DNA from: Campylobacterales bacterium
GTDB lineage: Bacteria > Campylobacterota > Campylobacteria > Campylobacterales > JALSKU01
Length of the DNA: 23,531 nucleotides
NCBI GenBank assembly: GCA_027038235.1
Contig: JALVXV010000300.1
Span: forward strand, 1-23,531
Direction: 5' to 3'
This document shows, in pieces, positions 1 through 8,391 of this stretch (position 1 is the first letter of the stretch; every line of letters starts with the position of its first letter). A program made the translations under genes and the position numbers. Below the pieces are notes generated by a model. That model did no database searches and was not told where the DNA came from. It saw only the letters and a program-made list of their open reading frames with translations.

Positions 1-2
1 TT

Positions 3-119
3 CCTAAAATCCTCTCCTATGCGAGTGAGGCTTTGTCATATCTTTTAGAGCATGATGCTTTAATGTGTGCAAGTAGATATAATATAAAAAAGAGCTTGTG
101 TGAAGAGCCTGTTGTATAG
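3..119 (+). CDS. pth: Peptidyl-tRNA hydrolase, C-terminal end (5' truncated by window)
   Basis: An open frame enters from the left edge and ends at TAG 117-119, giving 38 residues. The piece PKILSYASEALSYLLEH followed by CASRYNIK resembles the last helix of bacterial peptidyl-tRNA hydrolase, where an 'EAL..LLEG' helix leads into a basic tail. Pth frees tRNA from peptidyl-tRNA that dropped off ribosomes, in the cytoplasm. Its place just before an LptF/G permease and lysA matches the order I recall for C. jejuni (rplY-pth-permease-lysA). No catalytic residue lies inside the window, so the call rests on the C-terminal pattern and on synteny. The stop codon directly abuts a heptamer repeat array. 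Confidence 0.6.
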   Translation, partial: PKILSYASEALSYLLEHDALMCASRYNIKKSLCEEPVV

Positions 120-120
120 G

Positions 121-183
121 GTTTGGGATTTGGGGTTTAGGATTTGGGATTTGGGGTTTAGGATTTGGGATTTGGGATTTGGG
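121..183 (+). repeat. Heptamer tandem repeat array, ATTTGGG type, 9 units
   Basis: Nine consecutive 7-base units fill exactly 63 bases. Six are ATTTGGG (128, 142, 149, 163, 170, 177), two are GTTTAGG (135, 156) and one is GTTTGGG (121). The two GTTTAGG units are 21 bases apart, so there is a higher-order period of three units. The bases 114-120 (GTATAGG) could be a degenerate tenth unit overlapping the pth stop codon. The array is strongly G-rich on the + strand in AT-rich surroundings. It lies between pth and the LptF/G gene. Function unknown. Confidence 0.95.
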
Positions 184-212
184 ATGAAGTTTTTAATAAT
201 TAAGTACAAATT

Positions 213-226
213 TATGAGCTATGAGC
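213..226 (+). repeat. Direct heptamer doublet TATGAGC x2
   Basis: TATGAGC occurs twice in tandem (213-219 and 220-226), ending one base before the ATG of the LptF/G gene. Two units alone could be chance. It has the same 7-base period as the array 30 bases upstream. Each copy carries an ATG that is out of frame with the downstream gene. No strong Shine-Dalgarno sequence is visible before the ATG at 228. Confidence 0.6.
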
Positions 227-227
227 C

Positions 228-1295
228 ATGTTTAGTTTAAAAATTTATCAAAGATATATCTCTTTTATATATATTAAAAATTTTTTGATAGTATTTATGG
301 CATTGCAATTTTTTTATCTTGGTATTGATTTGATGCAAAATTTTAGAAAATTACCAGATTCAGCCAATCTTCAAATACTCTATTTGCTCTACACATTTTT
401 AAATGCCATAAATTTTACACTCCCTTTATCTTTGGTAATTGCTATGATAATATCAAAATTTAATCTTATTAGAACAAATGAGATAGTAGCTATGTATGCC
501 TTAGGGGTTTCAAAAAATTCACTTATAAAACCTATATTTTTTACATCCATTGTAGTAACTATTTTTTATATATTACTAAATTTTACCAACTTTACATACT
601 CTAAAGAGTATGCTAAAAATATTTTACATCACTCTACTGTCATGACATCTTCAAACAATCTCTTTTTGAAATATAATAATAGCTACATATTTATACAAAA
701 GTTAGACCCACTTAAAAAAAGAGCCTACGGTATAAGAATATTTAAGATAGAAGATAGGGATTTAAGAGCGATTACTAAGGCAAAAAGTGCAGATTTTGTA
801 AAGGAGTATTGGGTATTAAATGATATAGAGATAGTAAAAAAACCACCTATTGACAAGAAAGATGCAAAACTAAGCAAAATCTCTTATAAGCACTATAAAA
901 CATTAAAAGGGTTTAAGCCAAAAATCATAGAAAATGTCTATGAGGGTAAAAGTAGTTTCTCTATAAAAGATGCTTATCAAGCAATAAGGCTTTTTCTATC
1001 TCAAAATGTCAATATCTCAAAGATAAAAGCCTCTTTATTTGCAATGCTTGTTTTCCCATTTTTCGCACCTTTGCTTAATATGATACTATTTTATCATCTT
1101 CCAATCAGTAGCAGATTTTTCAATTTAGCCATTGTTAGTTCAGCTTTTGTATTTGCCTCTTTGCTTGTTTGGGCGATACTTTTTATGCTGATAAAAATGT
1201 CGGTAAATGGTGTAATCAATCCTGAATTTGGTATAATTTTTCCTATTTTTATTTTAGCCTCTTTTGCCTCATATCTTTACTTAAAAAATAGATAA
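228..1295 (+). CDS. LptF/LptG (YjgP/YjgQ) family LPS export permease
   Basis: This 355-residue inner-membrane protein has the family layout: about three transmembrane helices at the N-terminus (near residues 14-34, 50-75 and 98-118), a periplasmic middle of about 140 residues, and three more helices at the C-terminus (near 265-290, 297-322 and 333-352). The stretch RTNEIVAMYALGVSK after the second helix is the typical cytoplasmic coupling segment of LptF/LptG. Family members pair with the LptB ATPase to extract lipopolysaccharide and pass it to the Lpt bridge. Sequence alone does not tell LptF from LptG, so no symbol is given. The ATG at 228 has only a weak ribosome site. The stop overlaps a short AT-rich inverted repeat (1290-1302) followed by eight T, which could terminate some transcripts before the lysA promoter. 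Confidence 0.85.
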   Translation: MFSLKIYQRYISFIYIKNFLIVFMALQFFYLGIDLMQNFRKLPDSANLQILYLLYTFLNAINFTLPLSLVIAMIISKFNLIRTNEIVAMYALGVSKNSLIKPIFFTSIVVTIFYILLNFTNFTYSKEYAKNILHHSTVMTSSNNLFLKYNNSYIFIQKLDPLKKRAYGIRIFKIEDRDLRAITKAKSADFVKEYWVLNDIEIVKKPPIDKKDAKLSKISYKHYKTLKGFKPKIIENVYEGKSSFSIKDAYQAIRLFLSQNVNISKIKASLFAMLVFPFFAPLLNMILFYHLPISSRFFNLAIVSSAFVFASLLVWAILFMLIKMSVNGVINPEFGIIFPIFILASFASYLYLKNR

Positions 1296-1311
1296 TTTAT
1301 CTTTTTTTTGA

Positions 1312-1317
1312 TATAAT
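1312..1317 (+). promoter_or_regulatory. Predicted sigma-70 -10 box for lysA operon
   Basis: TATAAT at 1312-1317 follows a run of eight T (1302-1309), the T-rich upstream pattern typical of Campylobacterota housekeeping promoters, which usually lack a clear -35. Transcription would start near 1324, about 20 bases before the lysA ATG. An AAGGG ribosome site (1335-1339) sits six bases before the start codon. Confidence 0.7.
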
Positions 1318-1345
1318 CATTCTTTACACTATAAAAGGGTAATCA

Positions 1346-2548
1346 ATGATAAATTTTAAAAATTTAGCAAAAAAATATGAAACTCCACTATATGTTTATG
1401 ACTTTGAGAGTATCAAAAAAAATTATCTTGAACTAAAAGATGCTTTTAAGGCTAGAAAGTCTTTGATCTGCTATGCAGTAAAGGCAAATTCAAATTTATC
1501 TGTTTTAAAACTATTAGCTAAACTTGAAGCAGGAGCAGATTGTGTCTCTATAGGAGAGGTAAAAAGAGCCTTAAAAGCAGGTATCCCAAAATATAAGATC
1601 ATCTTTAGTGGTGTTGGCAAGAGAGATGATGAGATAGAAGAGGCGATCTTAAGAGATATTTTGATGATAAACATTGAAAGTGAGGCTGAATTTGATAGAG
1701 TTGAACTAATCGCAAAAAAATTGGATAAAAAAGCTAGAATTAGTATAAGAGTCAATCCAAACATAGATGCCAAAACCCATCCATATATCTCTACAGGGTT
1801 AAATGAAAACAAATTTGGTATCGATATAGAAAATGCAAAAAAGCTCTACATAAGAGCTAAAAATTCAAACTATATCGAACCTATAGGTATCCATTTTCAT
1901 ATTGGAAGTCAATTAACTAAGCTAGAGCCTATCAAAGAGGCAAGTGCCATAATAGCATCTATGCTTAGACAGCTTAAGGTTTTAGATATTGATATAAAGT
2001 TTTTTGATGTAGGTGGTGGAATAGGCATAAGATATGAAGATGAAAAGATTATAAAGCCATATGATTATGCCCAAGCAGTTTTGGAAACTTTAAAAGGGAC
2101 AGATGTTACGATAGTTTGTGAGCCAGGGCGATATATTGTCGGAAATAGTGGATATTTTTTGACTACTGTTTTATATGAGAAGGAGAATAACTCTAAGAGA
2201 TTTGTGATAGTTGATGGTGCTATGAATGATCTGCTTAGACCATCTTTATACAAAGCCTATCATGCTATAGAAGCAGTAGATGTTAAGGGTGAAAGTAGCA
2301 AATGTGATGTTGTTGGACCTGTTTGTGAAAGTGGAGACTTTCTTGCTAAAGATATTGAGCTACCAAAGCTAAAAAATGGGGATTTGCTAGTGGTAAAAAG
2401 TGCAGGAGCTTATGGATTTACCATGAGTAGCAATTACAATTCAAGAGGCAGAGCAGCAGAGGTTGCTATCGAAGGAGATGAAGATAGGCTTATAAGAAAA
2501 AGAGAGAGTTTTGAAGACTTGATAAGATTGGAAAAAGAGTTTTTATAA
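1346..2548 (+). CDS. lysA: Diaminopimelate decarboxylase
   Basis: LysA removes CO2 from meso-diaminopimelate to give lysine, the last step of lysine synthesis, using PLP. The 400-residue length is normal. Visible motifs of this fold III PLP enzyme are the Schiff-base lysine K46 in YAVKANSN, the HFHIGSQ strand, the phosphate-binding GGGIGI loop, CEPGRY, and the dimer-interface catalytic cysteine in VGPVCESGD. The ATG at 1346 has AAGGG six bases upstream and its own promoter. The stop codon shares one base with the pheA start (TAATG at 2546-2550), so the two genes are translationally coupled. It opens the biosynthesis and flagellar gene run reaching to dxs. Confidence 0.96.
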   Translation: MINFKNLAKKYETPLYVYDFESIKKNYLELKDAFKARKSLICYAVKANSNLSVLKLLAKLEAGADCVSIGEVKRALKAGIPKYKIIFSGVGKRDDEIEEAILRDILMINIESEAEFDRVELIAKKLDKKARISIRVNPNIDAKTHPYISTGLNENKFGIDIENAKKLYIRAKNSNYIEPIGIHFHIGSQLTKLEPIKEASAIIASMLRQLKVLDIDIKFFDVGGGIGIRYEDEKIIKPYDYAQAVLETLKGTDVTIVCEPGRYIVGNSGYFLTTVLYEKENNSKRFVIVDGAMNDLLRPSLYKAYHAIEAVDVKGESSKCDVVGPVCESGDFLAKDIELPKLKNGDLLVVKSAGAYGFTMSSNYNSRGRAAEVAIEGDEDRLIRKRESFEDLIRLEKEFL

Positions 2549-3606
2549 TGGATTTACAAAGCTTAAGAGAGCAAATTGACAGTATTGATGATGAGATTTT
2601 AAATCTTCTTGAAAAGAGGATGAATATCGTAAAGAGTGTTGGCGAATTAAAGCATAAGGTAGGAGGGGCTATCTATCGTCCCGAAAGAGAGCAAGAGATC
2701 ATTTCAAGATTAAAATCACAAAAAAGAGGGATCATTAGCGACGAGGCGATAGAGGCTATATATCTTGAAATATTTGCAGCGAGTAGAAATCTTGAACTAC
2801 CTGAGAGAGTTGCATATCTAGGACCAAAAGGAAGTTTTACTCATCAAGTTGCTGAGAGTAGATTTGGTGCTTATGCTGATTATTTATCGCTTAGTGGAAT
2901 TGAGTCTATATTTAAAATACTCAAAAACAAAGAGGCAAAATATGGAGTAGTACCCATTGAAAACAATACCGATGGGATAGTAGGGGTTACACTTGATTGT
3001 CTTGGAAAGTATGATTCTAAAATAGTAGCTGAAGTTGTTATGGATATTCACCACTCATTTGCCTCTTTAAGCGATTCATTGGAGGGGATAAAAAAGATAT
3101 ACTCTCATCCGCAAGGCTACAACCAGTGTAGAATCTTTCTTGAGGAGCATATGCTTTTGGATATAGAGTTTATCCCTACCAAGTCAACTGCTGAAGCAGC
3201 AAAAATGGCTCTAAAAGACTCTACTTCAGCTGCAATTTGCTCTAAAATTGCAGCTAAAATGTATAAACTTCCTATACTTTTTGAAAAGATAGAGGATAAT
3301 TTAGCCAATAAGACAAGATTTTTGATCTTGAGCGATTTTAAAAATGATAGAGCAAAGAGAAATAAAACCTCAATACTTGCTAAGACCGAAGATAGACCTG
3401 GTGGTTTGGTAAAATTTTTACAAATTTTTGAAAAAGAGAGAATAAATCTTACAAAAATTGAGTCAAGACCTCTTAAAAATAGTAGCTTTGAGACTGTATT
3501 TTATCTTGATTTTGAGGGTTATATTGATGATGAGAATGTTCAAAGAGTGATAAATAGTGGCTATGATATAAAGTGGCTTGGGAGTTATGCAGTAACCGGT
3601 GGTTAG
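2548..3606 (+). CDS. pheA: Bifunctional chorismate mutase / prephenate dehydratase (P-protein)
   Basis: This 352-residue protein converts chorismate to prephenate and then to phenylpyruvate, on the route to phenylalanine. The first 85 or so residues form an AroQ chorismate mutase helix bundle (LREQIDSIDDEILNLLEKR, then K and YRPEREQEI). The prephenate dehydratase domain follows with YLGPKGSFT, PIENNTDG, SHPQGYNQC, a STAEAA patch and NKTRFLIL, which holds the catalytic TRF motif. A C-terminal ACT domain carries RPGGLVKFL and ESRPLKN, the two signatures of the phenylalanine feedback site, so the enzyme is probably inhibited by phenylalanine. The start overlaps the lysA stop by one base. Confidence 0.96.
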   Translation: MDLQSLREQIDSIDDEILNLLEKRMNIVKSVGELKHKVGGAIYRPEREQEIISRLKSQKRGIISDEAIEAIYLEIFAASRNLELPERVAYLGPKGSFTHQVAESRFGAYADYLSLSGIESIFKILKNKEAKYGVVPIENNTDGIVGVTLDCLGKYDSKIVAEVVMDIHHSFASLSDSLEGIKKIYSHPQGYNQCRIFLEEHMLLDIEFIPTKSTAEAAKMALKDSTSAAICSKIAAKMYKLPILFEKIEDNLANKTRFLILSDFKNDRAKRNKTSILAKTEDRPGGLVKFLQIFEKERINLTKIESRPLKNSSFETVFYLDFEGYIDDENVQRVINSGYDIKWLGSYAVTGG

Positions 3607-3622
3607 GACTATGGTATGATTT

Positions 3623-3650
3623 CTAATCACTAATCACTAATCACGAATCA
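3623..3650 (+). repeat. Heptamer tandem repeat, CTAATCA type, 4 units
   Basis: Three perfect CTAATCA units (3623, 3630, 3637) are followed by CGAATCA (3644), then a decayed CAAAACA (3651-3657) that runs into the hisC ribosome site. The repeat fills most of the 61-base gap between pheA and hisC. A -10-like TATGAT at 3615-3620 lies just before it, so a weak local promoter for hisC is possible. Confidence 0.9.
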
Positions 3651-3667
3651 CAAAACAGGAGCAAATT

Positions 3668-4774
3668 TTGGAATTTAATAAAGAGTTAAAAGATATAAAA
3701 AATTATAGTGCAGGTAAACCCATAGAATTGGTCGTAAGAGAGTATGGCATCAAACCTAAAGATGTAATAAAACTTGCAAGTAATGAAAATCCATATGGAA
3801 GTAGTCCAAAAGCGATAGAGGCTGTAAGAGCAATATGTAACAAAATGCATCTATATCCAGATGATAGTATGTATGAGCTTAAAGATGGGCTTTCAAAAAG
3901 ATTTAATATAAGAGATGATGAGATCATTATTGGTGCAGGTAGCGATCAAATATTGGAGTTTGCTACAAGAGCAAAGGCAAATGATCAAACAAGTGTTTTG
4001 ATGGCAAAGACTACATTTGCAATGTATGAGATATATGCAAAGGGTGTTGGAGCAAATATACTTAAGACTCCAAGTGATACTCATAAATTGGATGAGTTTT
4101 TAAAAATTTATAAAAGCAAAGAGGATATATCTATCATATTTTTATGCCTTCCAAACAATCCTATGGGTGAAACTATAAAGAAGAGTGAAGTTTACAGCTT
4201 TCTAAAAGAGATAGATAAAAATACACTTGTTATTATAGATGGTGCATATCAAGAGTTTGCAACATACAAAGATAAACAGATGCAAATTGAGCCAAAAGAT
4301 GTGATAGAAAAGTTTGAAAATGTTTTGTATCTTGGAACCTTTTCAAAGGCTTATGGACTTGGTGGCATGAGAGTCGGCTATGGTATTGCAAAAGAAGAAA
4401 TTATTCAAAATCTAATGAAATTAAGACCACCATTTAATATAACTACCCTATCTCTTAAGGCTGCAACTGAGGCTTTGAAAGATGATGAATTTGTAAAAAA
4501 TTCTATAGAAAATAACTTTATACAGATGAGAAGATATGAGGAGTTTGCTAAGAGTTTAGAGATAGAGTATATACCAAGTTATACCAATTTTATAACTTTT
4601 TTACTCAAAGATGGTAAAAATTCATCAGAAATTTCTAATTCTTTACTAAAAAAAGGTATAATAATAAGGGATTTGAAATCCTACGGCTTAAATGCTATCA
4701 GGATAACAATTGGTAAGAAGGATGAAAATGATAGCTTTTTTGAAACCTTTTTAAAAATTTATAATGTAGGATAA
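3668..4774 (+). CDS. hisC: Histidinol-phosphate / aromatic aminotransferase
   Basis: This 368-residue fold I PLP aminotransferase has SNENPYG near the N-terminus, GAGSDQILE, CLPNNPMG, DGAYQEFA, the Schiff-base lysine K227 in TFSKAYGLGGMRVGYG, and IRITIG near the end. HisC makes histidinol phosphate from imidazole-acetol phosphate. It stands right after pheA and away from other his genes, so it may also transaminate phenylpyruvate or related aromatic keto acids; that is inference. The start is TTG, chosen because AGGAG (3657-3661) ends six bases before it and the protein begins at the usual family position. The stop is two bases from the fliF ATG. Confidence 0.93.
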   Translation: MEFNKELKDIKNYSAGKPIELVVREYGIKPKDVIKLASNENPYGSSPKAIEAVRAICNKMHLYPDDSMYELKDGLSKRFNIRDDEIIIGAGSDQILEFATRAKANDQTSVLMAKTTFAMYEIYAKGVGANILKTPSDTHKLDEFLKIYKSKEDISIIFLCLPNNPMGETIKKSEVYSFLKEIDKNTLVIIDGAYQEFATYKDKQMQIEPKDVIEKFENVLYLGTFSKAYGLGGMRVGYGIAKEEIIQNLMKLRPPFNITTLSLKAATEALKDDEFVKNSIENNFIQMRRYEEFAKSLEIEYIPSYTNFITFLLKDGKNSSEISNSLLKKGIIIRDLKSYGLNAIRITIGKKDENDSFFETFLKIYNVG

Positions 4775-4776
4775 TA

Positions 4777-6498
4777 ATGGATTTTAAGGCACTTTTGCAA
4801 CAAATTACCGATGCAATACAAAAATTGACCCTTAAGCAAAAGAGTGTTATAGCTATCTCTTTGATAACTATTGTGGGTTTTTTAGTATTTTTAGTTTTGT
4901 ACAATAGTAAAAGTGGAGGCGGTGGCTATAGTGTACTTTTTGATAAGGTCTCTCCCTCAGATTCAGCACTAATTATTCAGCAACTTGAAAAGGATAATAT
5001 ACCATATAAAATTATCAATGAGGGAACTATAGAGGTTCCAAACGATGTAGTCTATAAAGAGAGAATAGCAATTGCCGCACAAGGTATTCCAAAAAATAGT
5101 AAAGTTGGATTTGAACTTTTTGATAAGCAAAACTTTGGAAGTACAGACTTTGAACAGCAGATAAAGTATTTAAGGGCATTAGAGGGTGAGTTATCTCGCA
5201 CGGTAGAGGGGCTTGAGCCTATAGAAAAAGCTGATGTTCATATAGCTTTGCCTAAGGAGAGTGTTTTTGCAGAACAAAATACTCCACCAACTGCTTCAGT
5301 AGTAGTGCATTTAAAGCCACTTACTAAATTGTCAAATAGGCAAATTATAGGTATTAAAAACTTAATAGCATCTTCAGTTGCAAAGATGATGCCAGAAAAT
5401 GTAAAAGTTATTGACCCAAATGGTATCACATTGGGTACAAATGAAAATGAGTTTGATTCTGATATATTAAAGGCACAAATTCAATATAAAAATAGTTTTG
5501 AATCAAGATATGAAAATAAGATAGAAAAGGTTTTAGCTCCAATTGTTGGGGGTACCAATAGAGTAGTTGCTAGAGTTAGCATGGATTTTGATTTTGATAG
5601 AAAGAGTGAAGTAAGTGAAATCTATGATCCAAATTCAGTACCAAGAAGTGAACAAAGCGAAGAGATAAAAAAGGAGGGTTCTGCTCCAAATAGTGTAGGC
5701 GGAGTTCCAGGAGCAGTAAGCAATATAGGACCTGTTCAAGGAATTCAAAAAAATAGCAATTCCAAAGAGATTTATACAAAAAGCAAGACAACAACAAACT
5801 ATGAAATCTCTAAAAAAGTTTTAAAATCCAAAGGGGAGTTTGCAACTTTAAGACGAATAACTGCTGCAGTTGTAGTTGATGGAAAATATATAGATAAAAA
5901 GGATAAAAACGGAGAAGTTATAGGTAAAGAATTTGTAGCTTTATCACCTCAAGAGTTGGACAAAATAAAGAGTATAGTACAGCAGAGTATAGGGTATGAT
6001 AAAAAAAGAGGGGATGAGGTAACAGTAAGTAGCTTTGAATTTAAGCAACTTGCAAAAAATGGAGAAGCTCCTATCACAAAGACCTTTGTGGATAAAATGG
6101 AGCAGTATATTTCTCCTGTAGTACCTCTTACCAAATTTATACTAGCTACCATTTTGCTATTTATATTTTATAAAAAAGTTATCCTGCCATTTTCACAGAA
6201 GATGCTTGAGACAACTATTGATGATGATGAGGATACACTACAAAAACAGATCGTTGAAGAGGAAGAGAGTGCAGAAGATACATTAGATAAATTTAAAGAG
6301 ATTAAAAAGAAGGTTGAAGAGCAGCTTGGTATAGATGGAGAGTTTAATGAAGAAGAGGTCAAATATGATGTTCTTCTTGATAAGATAAGAGAGCTAGTTG
6401 ACAATAAGAGTGAAGATGTTGCAGGTATTATAGAATCCCTTTTTAAAAGCGAGAGAGATATCTCCTTAAAAACAAATCTTGGAAAGGACAAAAGTTGA
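4777..6498 (+). CDS. fliF: Flagellar MS-ring protein FliF
   Basis: FliF forms the MS ring in the inner membrane, the base on which the flagellar rotor and export gate assemble. The 573 residues show a first transmembrane helix near 22-43, the ring-building motif domains (YSVLFDKVSPSDSA, then YKERIAIAAQGIP and FEQQIKYLRALEGELSRT), a low-complexity linker rich in S, G and N near 295-340, a second transmembrane helix near 451-472, and an acidic cytoplasmic tail. The last 40 or so residues (VAGIIESLFKSE) are the expected FliG-binding end. It follows hisC by two bases and overlaps fliG by four bases, which suits the fixed ratio needed between ring and switch proteins. Confidence 0.96.
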   Translation: MDFKALLQQITDAIQKLTLKQKSVIAISLITIVGFLVFLVLYNSKSGGGGYSVLFDKVSPSDSALIIQQLEKDNIPYKIINEGTIEVPNDVVYKERIAIAAQGIPKNSKVGFELFDKQNFGSTDFEQQIKYLRALEGELSRTVEGLEPIEKADVHIALPKESVFAEQNTPPTASVVVHLKPLTKLSNRQIIGIKNLIASSVAKMMPENVKVIDPNGITLGTNENEFDSDILKAQIQYKNSFESRYENKIEKVLAPIVGGTNRVVARVSMDFDFDRKSEVSEIYDPNSVPRSEQSEEIKKEGSAPNSVGGVPGAVSNIGPVQGIQKNSNSKEIYTKSKTTTNYEISKKVLKSKGEFATLRRITAAVVVDGKYIDKKDKNGEVIGKEFVALSPQELDKIKSIVQQSIGYDKKRGDEVTVSSFEFKQLAKNGEAPITKTFVDKMEQYISPVVPLTKFILATILLFIFYKKVILPFSQKMLETTIDDDEDTLQKQIVEEEESAEDTLDKFKEIKKKVEEQLGIDGEFNEEEVKYDVLLDKIRELVDNKSEDVAGIIESLFKSERDISLKTNLGKDKS

Positions 6499-7523
6499 TA
6501 AAGCTAAATAAAGAACAGCAAATTCTTTATGATAATTTAACAATGGCAGAAAAGATAGCTATCTTTCTTATTCAGCTTGGTGAGGATGCTACTGCAAATC
6601 TTTTTTCAAATATGGATATAGATACTATTACAGAGATTTCAAAATATATCGCAAGATCTAGAGATATAGATAAGCAAATAGCAACAGCAATTTTAGAAGA
6701 GTTCTATGCAATTTTTCAATCAAACCAATATATAAGAAGTGGTGGTTTAGAGTATGCAAAAGATATACTTTATAGAACTTTAGGTCCTGAAGAGGCACAA
6801 AAGGTACTTGATAGTCTTTCTAAATCTATAGATAATGCTAGAAGTTTTAGTTATCTTGATCAGGTAAAGCCTCAGCAATTAGCAGACTTTATTATAAATG
6901 AACACCCTCAGACTATAGCTCTTATTATGGCTCACATGGATCCTACAGGTGCTGCTGAAACTATAAGCTACTTTCCAGATGAACTAAGAAGTGAAGTTAC
7001 AGTTAGGATGGCAAATCTTGGTGATATTTCACCATCTATTATCAAAAGGGTTTCTACCATACTTGAGAGTAAGCTTGAATCGCTTACCTCTTATAAGGTT
7101 GAAGTTGGAGGTCCTAGAGCGGTTGCTGAGATACTCAATAGACTTGGTCAAAAAGCTGCAAAATCTACTTTGGGACTTATAGAGCAGATGGATGATAGAT
7201 TGGCAAGTACTATTAAAGATATGATGTTTACATTTGAAGATATTATCAAATTGGATAATAATAGCATAAGAGAGATACTTAAAATTGTAGATAAAAAAGA
7301 TCTCATGGTAGCTTTAAAGGGTGCTCCTGATGAATTAAGAGATAAGTTTTTAGGAAATATGTCGCAAAGAGCTCAAGAGGCATTTTTAGAAGAGATGCAG
7401 TTTTTAGGAGCGGTTAGAGTAAAAGATGTTGAAGAGGCTCAAAGAAAGATAGTTGAAGAGGTACAAAAACTATCAGAACAGGGTGTTATTCAAATTGGTG
7501 AAACTGATGAGATGATAGAGTAG
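6495..7523 (+). CDS. fliG: Flagellar motor switch protein FliG
   Basis: FliG couples the MS ring to the stators and sets rotation sense with FliM and FliN. The 342 residues match the usual length. The N-terminal part (AEKIAIFLIQLGEDA) binds FliF, the middle domain has the EHPQTIALIM motif near residue 136, and the C-terminal domain has the torque helix region (MFTFEDIIKLDNNSIREIL, then DKKDLMVALKGA and DELRDKFL) with the usual charged residues. Translation starts at TTG 6495, which overlaps the fliF stop as TTGA, so synthesis is coupled. FliH follows after 10 bases. Confidence 0.96.
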   Translation: MIKLNKEQQILYDNLTMAEKIAIFLIQLGEDATANLFSNMDIDTITEISKYIARSRDIDKQIATAILEEFYAIFQSNQYIRSGGLEYAKDILYRTLGPEEAQKVLDSLSKSIDNARSFSYLDQVKPQQLADFIINEHPQTIALIMAHMDPTGAAETISYFPDELRSEVTVRMANLGDISPSIIKRVSTILESKLESLTSYKVEVGGPRAVAEILNRLGQKAAKSTLGLIEQMDDRLASTIKDMMFTFEDIIKLDNNSIREILKIVDKKDLMVALKGAPDELRDKFLGNMSQRAQEAFLEEMQFLGAVRVKDVEEAQRKIVEEVQKLSEQGVIQIGETDEMIE

Positions 7524-7533
7524 GAATATAGAT

Positions 7534-8313
7534 ATGGAAAATGTTATTAGTGCTAAATCTATCTCAAATCATATGGTAAAGAAGTATAACTTTAAGATAC
7601 TAAGTTCATCTATGCAAAATAAAAAGGAGCATGAAGATAGAATTGATATAATCAATGAGGATGTGCAAAAGCTTGAGAGTGAAAAGATCGATAATGAAGT
7701 CTCCAAAGAGGTAAAAGATGATTTTATAGCTGAACTACTTGAAAAAAGCGATAAGATGTCAAGTGAACTTGTCAAGCTACAAATGCAGATAGAGGAGGGG
7801 CAAAAAGAGTTTGAACAAAGAATAGAAGAGGCAAAAAATGAATCCTTTGCTAAAGGATTTGAAGAGGGTTATAATAAAGCAAAAAAAGAGCATGAAGTTG
7901 AATTGGAAACTCTTAAAAAGCACTATGTGGACTCTATTTCAAAACTTGATGAAACTGTAGGTAAATGCAAAAATTATATAGATGGTTTAAAGGGTGAATT
8001 AAGTGATGTATCTTTGGAGATAGCAAAAGAGGTTATAGCAAAAGAGATCTCCATAGATAGTAAGGAGATAGCTCTTGCACTAGCTAAAAAACTTTTAAAT
8101 GATATAAAAGAGGCAAATAGTGTAGAGATAAAGGTCAATCCAAAAGATTTTGAATTTTTAAAAAGTACTCTTTCAGATATGCAACATATAACAGTCTCAT
8201 CAGATGAGGCTATAAGTGAAGGGGGAGTTATATTGTTGAGTGATATTGGCAATATTGATGGGGATATAAAAACAAGATTGGAAAAAGCAAAACATATAAT
8301 AATGACAAGATGA
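7534..8313 (+). CDS. fliH: Flagellar assembly protein FliH
   Basis: FliH binds and restrains the FliI ATPase at the flagellar type III export gate and links it to the C ring. The 259 residues show a variable N-terminus, a long charged coiled-coil from about 25 to 145 rich in E and K, with a glycine-containing piece (AKGFEEGYNKAKKE) that resembles the spaced glycine repeat of FliH, and a C-terminal FliH/HrpE domain (LAKKLLNDIKEANSVEIKVN, then a GGVILLSDIGNIDG end). Identity rests on these traits and on its place after fliG. The stop TGA is followed by a 118-base gap before dxs. Confidence 0.92.
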   Translation: MENVISAKSISNHMVKKYNFKILSSSMQNKKEHEDRIDIINEDVQKLESEKIDNEVSKEVKDDFIAELLEKSDKMSSELVKLQMQIEEGQKEFEQRIEEAKNESFAKGFEEGYNKAKKEHEVELETLKKHYVDSISKLDETVGKCKNYIDGLKGELSDVSLEIAKEVIAKEISIDSKEIALALAKKLLNDIKEANSVEIKVNPKDFEFLKSTLSDMQHITVSSDEAISEGGVILLSDIGNIDGDIKTRLEKAKHIIMTR

Positions 8314-8341
8314 GATGGGGGCAAAGGAGGATAGTAGCAAA

Positions 8342-8391
8342 GGAGTAAAGAGGGTTAGAATTTGGTTTTTCTTTTTTTACAACTTTGCTCC
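8342..8391 (+). other. Possible stem-loop in the fliH-dxs spacer
   Basis: GGAGTAAAG (8342-8350) can pair with CTTTGCTCC (8383-8391), nine pairs with one G.U, extended by two A-U pairs, around a loop of about 32 bases. The same spacer carries GCAAAGGAG twice (8321-8329 and 8337-8345). No clear T tract follows, so it is not a standard terminator. It might shape the dxs leader, or be chance pairing in a purine-rich and pyrimidine-rich spacer. Confidence 0.3.

Noticed and set aside
121..183. CRISPR array or mobile element end
   Set aside because: Units are 7 bases with no spacers, and no cas, transposase or integrase gene is nearby. A simple tandem repeat explains it.
1290..1309. Strong intrinsic terminator after the LptF/G gene
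   Set aside because: There is a T tract, but the stem is about five or six A/T-rich pairs and the T tract also forms the upstream part of the lysA promoter. Kept only as a remark.
1471..1812. Minus-strand open frame inside lysA, and similar long antisense frames in fliF, fliH, dxs and trkH
   Set aside because: They lie wholly within strongly conserved genes, lack family motifs and look like shadows caused by AT-rich codon use.
8310..8348. A 12-codon reading frame overlapping the fliH stop as ATGA
   Set aside because: Very short, with no recognisable product and no ribosome site of its own.
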